From contig SDWK01000201.1 of assembly GCA_004195335.1 (NCBI GenBank), positions 1 to 8,368 on the forward strand: DNA of 8,368 bases, given 5' to 3'. Source of the stretch: Shewanella sp. GTDB taxonomy: Bacteria > Pseudomonadota > Gammaproteobacteria > Enterobacterales > Shewanellaceae. Below the pieces are notes generated by a model that saw nothing but the letters and a program-made list of their open reading frames with translations, ran no database searches and was not told where the DNA came from. Shown one piece after another: positions 1 through 6,338 of the stretch. Within the stretch, counting starts at the first letter, position 1, and every line of letters starts with the position of its first letter. A program made the position numbers and the translations under genes.

Positions 1-19
1 AGATTTGTATAAGAGACAG
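1..19 (+). other. Residual Nextera/Tn5 mosaic-end adapter sequence (artefact)
   Basis: The first 19 bases match the Nextera (hyperactive Tn5) mosaic end, AGATGTGTATAAGAGACAG, at 18 of 19 positions; the only difference is T instead of G at position 5. The sequence sits exactly at the first base of the window, as expected for untrimmed tagmentation adapter at the end of an assembled contig. A native match of this length at this place is very unlikely. Genomic sequence probably starts at about position 20, and the element should not be read as a real Tn5 end. Confidence 0.9.
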
Positions 20-58
20 ATTTTGATTAAGCGTATGAATATAAAAGAAATTAATTGC

Positions 59-88
59 ATTATACGTTTTGGAATAACTTAGATTCAA
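59..88 (-). promoter_or_regulatory. Candidate sigma70 promoter pointing left, out of the window
   Basis: On the minus strand a perfect -10 box TATAAT (59-64) lies 18 bp downstream of TTGAAT (83-88), which matches 4 of 6 bases of the -35 consensus. Transcription would start near 52 and run off the left edge, so the gene served is not in the window. The surroundings (20-180) are AT-rich and contain no convincing gene, which fits a promoter region but also raises the chance of accidental matches. Confidence 0.4.
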
Positions 89-183
89 AAGTAATAGATA
101 AGGGGGGAATGAACATAAACTGAATATCAATCTGTATGGATTATCTTTTTTGAGGGTATTGATTGTGAAAATTATAGCTAAGG

Positions 184-211
184 TTAAATAACCTGAAGTC
201 AGGTTATTTAA
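184..211. terminator. Perfect 13-bp inverted repeat, possible bidirectional terminator
   Basis: The arms 184-196 (TTAAATAACCTGA) and 199-211 (TCAGGTTATTTAA) are exact reverse complements around a 2-base centre, giving a hairpin with a realistic loop of about 4 bases. The A-rich and T-rich outer parts of the stem could act as the U-tract in either direction. It is the second hairpin downstream of the rhodanese gene and separates it from the leftward promoter-like sequence at 59-88. A palindromic protein-binding site is an alternative reading. Confidence 0.5.
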
Positions 212-230
212 GTGGACAAGTTGTACTACT

Positions 231-260
231 AGGTTGGACATCAGACCTGATGCCCAACCT
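231..260 (-). terminator. 14-bp stem-loop directly after the rhodanese stop codon
   Basis: The arms 231-244 and 247-260 pair over 14 positions around a 2-base centre. The only non-Watson-Crick position (238 with 253) becomes a G-U wobble in minus-strand RNA, so the hairpin fits that transcript better than a plus-strand one. It begins 6 bases after the stop codon at 267-269. No clear U-tract follows (the next bases read AGTAGTACAA), so it may be a weak terminator backed up by the hairpin at 184-211, or an mRNA 3'-end stabiliser. Confidence 0.55.
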
Positions 261-266
261 AAAATG

Positions 267-665
267 CTATTTGCTGTGGGCGCTTTTTAGTGTTTCATAT
301 CCACCGCCATTGTAGCTGTTAGTATAGCCTTCAGATACTAAGGTATCGAAAGCGATGCCGCTTCTACGTCCACTTCTGCAGTAGAGTACGACTGATTTAT
401 CTTTGGCTATTTTCTTCTCTTTGAATGCTGACGCGATCGCCTCAAAGGGGATGTTAATTGCATTGGGAAGATGACCTGCTTCAAATTCCTCTGCCGTTCG
501 TACATCGACAACCAGAGCTCCAGCATCGATCATATCCCATGCAATTTGAGCATCCTTATCGGCGGCCCAGGCTAGCTGACTGGCTGCGAGAGATAGAAAA
601 GCAGCAAAGATCATAAAGTATCGCAGTTGTAGGCGCTGCTTTGATATTAGTATTTGTTTAAACAC
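267..665 (-). CDS. Secreted single-domain rhodanese-like protein (PspE/YgaP-rhodanese type)
   Basis: This 132-aa protein is predicted to be periplasmic. It has an n-region of about 17 residues, a hydrophobic core (18-32) and a likely signal peptidase site after AWA (33-35). The rest is one rhodanese domain: VDVRT at 53-57, the EFEAGHLPNAINIP segment at 60-73 and the active-site loop C96-R-S-G-R-R101 that would carry the cysteine persulfide. Family members move sulfane sulfur from donors such as thiosulfate to thiol or cyanide acceptors. The real acceptor cannot be read from sequence. The start is GTG (663-665), supported by an AAAGGAA Shine-Dalgarno at 671-677; an internal Met18 would also leave a usable signal peptide. 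It lies 109 bp downstream of the DUF2892 gene with no obvious terminator between, so co-transcription is plausible. Size and export resemble E. coli PspE. Confidence 0.9.
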   Translation of the reverse strand: MFKQILISKQRLQLRYFMIFAAFLSLAASQLAWAADKDAQIAWDMIDAGALVVDVRTAEEFEAGHLPNAINIPFEAIASAFKEKKIAKDKSVVLYCRSGRRSGIAFDTLVSEGYTNSYNGGGYETLKSAHSK

Positions 666-774
666 ACTATTTCCTTTCGTTATTATTATGTTTTAGTTTG
701 AGCCAGTCTACCTTTCCTCTCCGAGCGCCCTATCTGGATATTTTCAGGGGACAAGAGTTTACAAATCTGAAAGA

Positions 775-993
775 TCAATTGGCCTTGATTAGAGCCTGTT
801 CAGCCTCGGTTTTTACCCCTAGCTTTTTCATCAGTATAGCGACAGGACAGAATCCGGTAAATGCACTTTGAAATAGATTTACGCCAATGAAAACCGTCAG
901 CCAGATAAAATTAGCATGAACCAGAGTCGTTAATACTAATGAGATTAAAACCATCATTCCGGCAAAAGCCATAATTGCACGTTCTATAGACAT
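775..993 (-). CDS. YgaP-like transmembrane domain protein (DUF2892)
   Basis: This 72-aa inner-membrane protein consists almost entirely of the YgaP-like membrane domain. The N-terminal SIERAIMAFAG (2-12) leads into helix 1 (about 7-25), then helix 2 (about 29-47), then the family signature GFCPVAILMKKLG (47-59) with Cys49, and a short charged tail. The ATG at 991-993 is preceded by a strong AAGGAG ribosome-binding site (1001-1006). In E. coli YgaP this hairpin is fused behind a cytosolic rhodanese domain; here it is freestanding and a secreted rhodanese is the next gene. It starts 95 bp after the RND pump gene ends. Members often accompany sulfur-related genes, but no enzymatic activity is established for the stand-alone domain. 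The family call is firm; the function is open. Confidence 0.88.
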   Translation of the reverse strand: MSIERAIMAFAGMMVLISLVLTTLVHANFIWLTVFIGVNLFQSAFTGFCPVAILMKKLGVKTEAEQALIKAN

Positions 994-1000
994 TGTTATC

Positions 1001-1025
1001 TCCTTTTAGCGGAACCAATTTCCGC
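1001..1025 (-). promoter_or_regulatory. Strong Shine-Dalgarno with small hairpin just upstream (DUF2892 leader)
   Basis: The AAGGAG at 1001-1006 is the best ribosome-binding site in the window. It is preceded in the transcript by a 6-bp inverted repeat, GCGGAA (1020-1025 on the minus strand) pairing with TTCCGC (1009-1014) around a 5-base loop. There is no U-tract, so termination after the pump gene is unlikely. It could be an mRNA processing or stability element, or chance. No strong sigma70 promoter is visible in 1026-1088. Confidence 0.35.
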
Positions 1026-1088
1026 GTATTTTGTTAATTGCTACATTATTCGTTATCTAATGTGTCAGTTATCTGTTGTTTCAAGTTC

Positions 1089-4000
1089 TCAGGCGTAATG
1101 TTTTTTCATCACTGTGTAATAGAGAACCGGTATCACGACTAGGGTCAGTAAAGTTGAGATCATGATGCCGAAGATTAAACTGATGGCGAGTCCGTTAAAG
1201 ATAGGGTCATCGATAATAAACAGGGCACCAATCATGGCTGCCAGTGCTGTTAGCATAATCGGCTTGGCTCTGACTGCACCTGAATGAATAACGGCTTGTT
1301 CGAACGGAACCCCCGCGGCGGTTTCCTTGTTGATGAAGTCCACCAACAAGATGGAGTTTCTGACGATGATCCCGGCCAGTGCAATCATGCCAATCATTGA
1401 GGGGGCGGTAAAATGTGCCCCCAATAGAGCATGGCCTGGCATAACACCTATAACTGTTAAGGGGATCGGTGCCATGATGACGAGGGGCACGGTATAAGAT
1501 CTAAACTGTCCGACGACCAACAAATAGATGGCTATCATACCAACAGCGTAGGCTATTCCCATGTCGCGGAATGTTTCGTAGGTAATTTTCCATTCGCCAT
1601 CCCACAACACCGCAATAGAGTCGAGACCGGAAGGTTGATTGATAAAGTGTTGCTTGAAACCCAATCCATCTTCAGCATCTATCTTAGCGGCCATTTCAAA
1701 CATGCCATACAAGGGGCTATCTAACTCACCCGCCATATCAGCAACCACCATCACCATTGGGATCATGTTTTTATGGATAATGGGGGCATCAATCTTGCCC
1801 TTTTTGATATTCACCAGTTCAGATACCGGGACTGAATGACCATTTTGTCCCAGTAGTTTGAGGTTTAATACTTGTTCAAGATCGAGTTTGGCTGACTCCT
1901 TTAACTGCAATCGGATTGGTGTTGGGCGTTTCTGTTTATCTTTAATTAAGTAGCTCATATCTTGTCCGCCGACTGAGGTGGAAATGAGGCTGACAATATT
2001 TTGATAGGGAACCCCCAAAAGACTCGCTTTACTTCTGTCGATGATAACTTGCCATTTCTGCTGTGCAGCAGGCAGAAATATGTCTATGTCTACCACATCA
2101 TCAGTCTCATGAAAAAGGGCCTGTAATTGGTAGGCTGCTTTTTCACGTATCGCTTCGCTCGGACCATAGACTTCGGCAACAATAGGGGACCAGACCGGCG
2201 GCCCCGGCGGCACTTCAACCACTTTAATATTGGCATTAAACGGTTTACCAATTGCTTGCAGTGGAGCCCGGACCGACTGTGCAATGGTATGGCTATCTCT
2301 GTCTCTGTGCTTCTTATCGAGCAGGTTGACTTGAATATCGCCAAGCTCTTGAGTCTCTCTTAAAAAATAATGCCTGACTAATCCGTTGAAATTCATCGGG
2401 GCATTGGTACCCGCATAGAGTTGATAGTTTTCAACCTCTTCGACAGTACCCAAGTAACGTCCTAGTGCTTGAAGTACACGTTGTGTCTGCTCTATCGGTG
2501 TGCCTTCTGGCATATCCACCATCACCTGAAATTCAGATTTATTGTCCAGAGGCAGCATTTTAAGTATGACGAGTTGGCCTAATGGCAAAGCCGTGGCAAC
2601 ACCAATCAGTACAAATATGGCACCCGCGAGCCCTATTCGAGCCTTGCGTGCCTGCTTACCCAGAACAAATGGGCCGATAAGTCGGGTAAATAGCCTCAAC
2701 ATCATGCCGTTTTCCTGAACATGATTGTGAGTCCCATCTTGGGTTGCCGCATTTGCTGCAGAGTCTTCAATCGTCCCGGAAGTAGTGTTATCTCGGTTAG
2801 GGTTTTTGAGCAGTTTTCGACTCAGCCAAGGAGTAACGACAAACGCAACGGCTAAGGATATCAACATTCCCATGCTGGCATTGATGGGGATCGGTGCCAT
2901 ATAAGGTCCCATTAACCCGGATACAAAGGCCATAGGTAACAGGGCAGCGATAACAGTAAAGGTTGCTAAAATGGTAGGACTGCCGACTTCGTCGACGGCA
3001 ACGGGGATCAGCTCATTAAAAGATTGTTTGCCCATGGCCATATGCCGGTGAATATTTTCGACCACGACGATGGCATCATCGACCAAAATACCGATGGAGA
3101 AAATGAGGGCAAAGAGGGATATTCTGTTTAATGTGAAGCCCCAGGCCCAAGAGGCAAATAATGTCGTCGCTAACGTGATGATAATTGCGATACCCACCAC
3201 CAGTGCCTCTCGGCTTCCCATCGTAAAAAAGACTAAGAGCACGACTGCCGATGTTGCAAATATCAACTTAAAGATAAGTGTATTGGCTTTATTCCCCGCC
3301 GTTTCACCGTAGTTTCTCGATACCGTAACCTCGACATTGTCAGGAACCAGAATATTTTGAACCTGTTCGATACGTTGTAATATTTGATCGGCGATATCAA
3401 CGGCATTTTCACCAGGCTGTTTTCCTATTGCCAGCGTGACAGCCGGGTAGATATCATTTTTATCTCCGTGCCAAACACTTTTTACCGGAATATCCGCTTT
3501 CAATGTTATCTGGGCGACATCATTGAGGTAGACGGGGGCGCTTTGTCCGTCGGTGTCTTGGAAAACGGAGATAACGAGTTGTTTGACATCATCAACCGAC
3601 TGCAGAAATTGACCAGCTTGAACTTTTATCTCCTGATTGCCCTGTACAAGAGAAGCCGGCATGGAGATATGATTATTTGATGTCAGACTTTGGGCAATTG
3701 CATCGTAGGTGAGCCCGTAATAATTCAATTTTATCGGATCGATTCGAACATTAAGCACAAGTTCATGGGACCCTAAGGTATACACTTCACGCGTGCCGGG
3801 AATGCGCTTAAGTTCTGTTTCCAATCCATGAGCAATATGAGTCAATTGTTCTGCAGAAACTGAATTTTGTTTTGACCATAAAGTTAAGCTGACAATGGGG
3901 ACATCATCAATTCCACGGGGTTTGATGAGTGGCTCGCCTACACCTGCACCCGATGGGAGTTTATCAAGGTTCGAATAGATCTGATTATAGAGCTTAACGA

Positions 4001-4376
4001 TGGCTTCGTTGCGCGGGATCCCAACCTCAAAAATGGCAATGATAAGTGCCCCATCGGGCTGCGAAAATGAGTAGAGCGTATCTATCCCCTTAATTTCAGA
4101 GATCACCTGTTCAGCCGGGAGTGTGACTAAGCTTTCAACTTGAGACGGTGTCGCCCCGGGAAAGGGAATAAATACATCGGCAAACGTCACATCAATCTGA
4201 GGCTCTTCCTCTTTTGGCGTGACTATGACAGCAAAAATACCGAGTAACAAACCCAGTAATGCCAGCAGTGGTGTGATAGCACTGAATTGAAACGCTGCTG
4301 CAATTTTGCCCGAGATCCCTAATGTTGAGTGGGATGAATTTGATTCTGGCGACGTTGTGTTTTGGGATTGATTCAT
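1089..4376 (-). CDS. RND efflux transporter permease (proton-driven, AcrB-like fold)
   Basis: This inner-membrane pump has 1095 aa, slightly longer than AcrB (about 1049). The duplicated RND layout is visible: TM1 about 31-53, first porter region 60-360, TM2-6 about 368-520, a hydrophilic linker 524-556, TM7 about 580-602, second porter region 610-930 including VPPGPPVWSP (722-731), and TM8-12 about 938-1090. The proton-relay Asp pair D433-D434 sits in GILVDDAIVVVENIHRH, as in drug-type (HAE) pumps rather than the heavy-metal class. The position of AcrB Lys940 is Arg1006 (IVRNSILLVDF), and Thr1043 (PIMLTAL) matches AcrB Thr978. The start ATG (4374-4376) has a weak AGAGAG ribosome-binding site and lies 10 bp after the adaptor gene, so the two are certainly one operon. 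Substrate is unknown. A sulfur-related role is suggested only by the downstream DUF2892 and rhodanese genes. No outer-membrane partner is encoded nearby. Confidence 0.93.
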   Translation of the reverse strand: MNQSQNTTSPESNSSHSTLGISGKIAAAFQFSAITPLLALLGLLLGIFAVIVTPKEEEPQIDVTFADVFIPFPGATPSQVESLVTLPAEQVISEIKGIDTLYSFSQPDGALIIAIFEVGIPRNEAIVKLYNQIYSNLDKLPSGAGVGEPLIKPRGIDDVPIVSLTLWSKQNSVSAEQLTHIAHGLETELKRIPGTREVYTLGSHELVLNVRIDPIKLNYYGLTYDAIAQSLTSNNHISMPASLVQGNQEIKVQAGQFLQSVDDVKQLVISVFQDTDGQSAPVYLNDVAQITLKADIPVKSVWHGDKNDIYPAVTLAIGKQPGENAVDIADQILQRIEQVQNILVPDNVEVTVSRNYGETAGNKANTLIFKLIFATSAVVLLVFFTMGSREALVVGIAIIITLATTLFASWAWGFTLNRISLFALIFSIGILVDDAIVVVENIHRHMAMGKQSFNELIPVAVDEVGSPTILATFTVIAALLPMAFVSGLMGPYMAPIPINASMGMLISLAVAFVVTPWLSRKLLKNPNRDNTTSGTIEDSAANAATQDGTHNHVQENGMMLRLFTRLIGPFVLGKQARKARIGLAGAIFVLIGVATALPLGQLVILKMLPLDNKSEFQVMVDMPEGTPIEQTQRVLQALGRYLGTVEEVENYQLYAGTNAPMNFNGLVRHYFLRETQELGDIQVNLLDKKHRDRDSHTIAQSVRAPLQAIGKPFNANIKVVEVPPGPPVWSPIVAEVYGPSEAIREKAAYQLQALFHETDDVVDIDIFLPAAQQKWQVIIDRSKASLLGVPYQNIVSLISTSVGGQDMSYLIKDKQKRPTPIRLQLKESAKLDLEQVLNLKLLGQNGHSVPVSELVNIKKGKIDAPIIHKNMIPMVMVVADMAGELDSPLYGMFEMAAKIDAEDGLGFKQHFINQPSGLDSIAVLWDGEWKITYETFRDMGIAYAVGMIAIYLLVVGQFRSYTVPLVIMAPIPLTVIGVMPGHALLGAHFTAPSMIGMIALAGIIVRNSILLVDFINKETAAGVPFEQAVIHSGAVRAKPIMLTALAAMIGALFIIDDPIFNGLAISLIFGIMISTLLTLVVIPVLYYTVMKKHYA

Positions 4377-4386
4377 CTTAATCTCT

Positions 4387-5418
4387 CTATTTCGCCTGAT
4401 GATGTTGAAGTGCCAGGTATGCGTCGCTGGCTATCACATCACCGGGACTCAACCCTGCTAAGACCTCTATCTCATTATCTTGGATATTACCTAAGCGGAC
4501 TTGATTGAGTACAAAGTCATCCCCTTGTTTGAGGTACACGGCACTGAGTTCGTTTTGTTTCACCAAGGCAGAAGTCGGGATAAGGATACTCGAACGAATA
4601 CCTACACTGAATTTGGCTTTAGCCCACATTCCAGGCATTAAGTTGGGTTCATTTTCGGGGAGGTTTATTCGTACCTTGTAACTGTGGCTCTGGGGATCGG
4701 CAAACGAGAAAATGGTGAGGGAACTGGAAGTAAATTGACGACCATCATTGAGGCGGATTTTAAACTCAGGGAGCTGTTTTAAAGCGTCGATATAACGTTG
4801 GGGTACATGGGTGATGGCGCGCATCTGTGACATGGAAAAGCCGGAGAAAAGCGCTTGCCCTGGACTGACTGTTTCGCCTTGTTCCACGTGTCTTTTTGTC
4901 ACGATGCCTGAAAATGGCGCATTGACTACCGTATATTTCAGCGATTCTGTAGCTTGAATTATGCGGGCCTTTGAGCCTCTCACAGCCTCTTGAGCTGATT
5001 CTGCATTGGCTATAGCCTCATCCATAGTGCCTTGTGATATTGCTCCCTTGGGAAACAGGGTTTCATATCTACGCCTTTGTTGTTGGGCCTCATTATTTAG
5101 CGCTATCGCTTTGGCATAATCGGCTTCGGCTCCCACAAGTTGTGCGCCCTGTTCTTTACTGGTGATCTCGAGTAATGATGCCCCCTCGGAGACAATGTCA
5201 TTGATATCGTAATAGAGCTTTATTATGCGCCCCGAGGTTTGCGCCGATACCGTAGCGGCTTTCACTGCTTCGAGTTTAGCGTCCAACTCTATCCATTTAT
5301 TTTGCTCGGTTTCGTATACTGTGGTTGTCTGGATTGACGCAGCATTAAGATGAGTGCTCATTAATGAGAAGCTAATTAAAAGTGCTGGGAGAAAAAATTT
5401 AGTCTGTTGAATACGCAT
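4387..5418 (-). CDS. RND periplasmic adaptor subunit (HlyD/MFP family)
   Basis: This is the membrane-fusion protein that joins the downstream RND pump to an outer-membrane channel. From ATG 5416-5418 it has 343 aa: a signal peptide (1-26, cut after LNA; no lipobox Cys, so not a lipoprotein), first half lipoyl/barrel-sandwich segment around 54-86 (VSAQTSGRIIKLYY), an alpha-hairpin coiled coil about 88-160 rich in Ala, Glu and Gln, second lipoyl half 163-195 (VVNAPFSGIVTKRHVEQGETV), a beta-barrel about 197-275 and a membrane-proximal domain ending in GLSPGDVIAS. An in-frame GTG at 5479-5481 would add 21 residues, but it has no ribosome-binding site, would bury the signal peptide and overlaps the candidate -35 box. 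The shorter start is preferred, with a modest GGTGA in front. The short coiled coil fits adaptors of drug or metal pumps rather than type I secretion. Confidence 0.9.
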   Translation of the reverse strand: MRIQQTKFFLPALLISFSLMSTHLNAASIQTTTVYETEQNKWIELDAKLEAVKAATVSAQTSGRIIKLYYDINDIVSEGASLLEITSKEQGAQLVGAEADYAKAIALNNEAQQQRRRYETLFPKGAISQGTMDEAIANAESAQEAVRGSKARIIQATESLKYTVVNAPFSGIVTKRHVEQGETVSPGQALFSGFSMSQMRAITHVPQRYIDALKQLPEFKIRLNDGRQFTSSSLTIFSFADPQSHSYKVRINLPENEPNLMPGMWAKAKFSVGIRSSILIPTSALVKQNELSAVYLKQGDDFVLNQVRLGNIQDNEIEVLAGLSPGDVIASDAYLALQHHQAK

Positions 5419-5449
5419 AATAAGTTCACCAATGAAAGTCCATAAGATT

Positions 5450-5478
5450 ATTCTAATGGATGGGGTTTTATGATGCAA
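5450..5478 (-). promoter_or_regulatory. Candidate sigma70 promoter of the adaptor/RND operon
   Basis: On the minus strand TTGCAT (5473-5478) and TAGAAT (5450-5455) are separated by exactly 17 bp. The -10 box matches consensus at 5 of 6 positions and the -35 box at 3 of 6. The predicted start lies near 5443, about 25 bases before the preferred ATG at 5418. The terminator-like hairpin at 5520-5544 just upstream supports an independent transcription start here. No operator-like palindrome stands out. Confidence 0.42.
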
Positions 5479-5519
5479 CACTTAAATTAGAAAAACACGA
5501 TGGACTAGGTTTGGAAATC

Positions 5520-5567
5520 AATAAGGAGTCAATGACTCCTTATTAGAACCTGAGGCGTTAATCGCCT
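5520..5567 (-). terminator. Hairpins ending the VOC/SIMPL unit
   Basis: The main element has exact 12-base arms, AATAAGGAGTCA (5520-5531) and TGACTCCTTATT (5533-5544), around one base; a physical hairpin would have about 10 bp and a 5-base loop. In minus-strand RNA the stem ends in CUCCUUAUUGAUUU, a moderate U-rich tail, and it is nearly symmetric, so it could stop plus-strand transcripts too. A smaller repeat, AGGCG (5553-5557) with CGCCT (5563-5567), straddles the SIMPL stop codon. It separates the SIMPL gene from the adaptor gene. Confidence 0.6.
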
Positions 5568-6274
5568 AAATAGTAGGTTAATGTCGAGACTACACGGACT
5601 TTTTTTATGTGTGGGGTATTGCTGTCTCGGTCGCTAATACTAAATTGCCCCTGTGAAGCACGCTTAATTTTTCCCAATGTAGAATTGGAGTCTTTGGCAA
5701 ATTTGTCCGCGACTTTGCGGGCATTCTGAGTCGCGGCTTGTACCATCTCAGGCTTAACTTGGTTAAGCTCGGTAAACAGAAACTCCGTTCGGCTGTTGTA
5801 ATCTTGTTCCGATATGGCAATGCCGTCTTTGGCAAGCTCAATCAATTTAATGCGGCTACTCAGCAACAGATCTACCTGTTTAGTGTATAGGGAAATGGTG
5901 ACCTTAGCAGCGTAGCGAAATCTTACATTTGGATCGACATAACCCTGAGCTTGTCTGTCTTCGATAGAGGGGAGGGAAGTTGAAATTTCATCTGCTGTAA
6001 ACCCTTGTTTGGTCAAGAAGAGCACCACTTTGTCCGTTTTTTCTTGCACCGTTTGGTATAAGGCGTTTAGATCATTATCGACTTCAGTAAACCGGATGGG
6101 CCAGATGGCGATGTTAGCTTTAACTTCCTGTTCTGCCAGCCCTTTTACAGTGACAGTCCGTTCCATGGATTTCATCTGGATCAGACTTTGACCTATGCTA
6201 TTACCTAGCAAAATGAGACCCAGGCAGAAAAATCCACCTAATATAAAAGCTGAGACCTGAGTATTTTTTTGCAT
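5558..6274 (-). CDS. Membrane-anchored SIMPL domain (DUF541) protein
   Basis: This 238-aa protein has one N-terminal transmembrane anchor (about 9-31) and a periplasmic SIMPL domain from about 38 to the C terminus. The opening strand RTVTVKGLAEQEVKANIAIW (39-58) is the typical start of the family, and the repeated amphipathic helix/strand pattern continues to VSTLTYYLGD. The best-known relatives are E. coli YggE, linked to oxidative stress, and Brucella BP26. No enzymatic residues are known and the biochemical role is unclear. The uncleaved anchor differs from YggE, which has a normal signal peptide; anchored versions are common. The ATG (6272-6274) has no good Shine-Dalgarno. It begins 64 bp after the VOC gene on the same strand without a terminator between, so co-transcription is likely. 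The neighbours do not indicate a more specific function. Confidence 0.88.
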   Translation of the reverse strand: MQKNTQVSAFILGGFFCLGLILLGNSIGQSLIQMKSMERTVTVKGLAEQEVKANIAIWPIRFTEVDNDLNALYQTVQEKTDKVVLFLTKQGFTADEISTSLPSIEDRQAQGYVDPNVRFRYAAKVTISLYTKQVDLLLSSRIKLIELAKDGIAISEQDYNSRTEFLFTELNQVKPEMVQAATQNARKVADKFAKDSNSTLGKIKRASQGQFSISDRDSNTPHIKKVRVVSTLTYYLGD

Positions 6275-6338
6275 GATATTTCATCGAACAAATGAGGTGG
6301 TCTCAACATATTACGCTTTCTATCATTGAAATCTATGA

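Noticed and set aside
100..123. AAGGGGGG followed by ATG on the plus strand, resembling a translation start
   Set aside because: The frame stops after four codons (ATG AAC ATA AAC TGA). A leader peptide would need a following gene on the plus strand, and there is none.
2090..2363. Open frames on both strands inside the pump gene (minus 2090-2344, plus 2127-2363)
   Set aside because: They overlap a well-conserved RND coding region in other frames, have unnatural Cys/Arg-rich composition and show no ribosome-binding site.
3070..3680. Plus-strand open frames antisense to the pump gene (3070-3312 and 3384-3680)
   Set aside because: Their translations are shadows of the RND protein with no recognisable domain and no promoter or Shine-Dalgarno support.
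1089..4376. Heavy-metal (CzcA/CusA) assignment for the RND pump
   Set aside because: TM4 has the DD pair of drug-type pumps, and the metal-class TM4 pattern and Met relay are not visible. The adaptor also lacks metal-binding His/Met-rich ends.
5605..5841. Minus-strand open frame overlapping the SIMPL gene
   Set aside because: It is a shifted frame within a convincing DUF541 coding region, and its composition (Arg, Pro, Ser-rich) is not protein-like.
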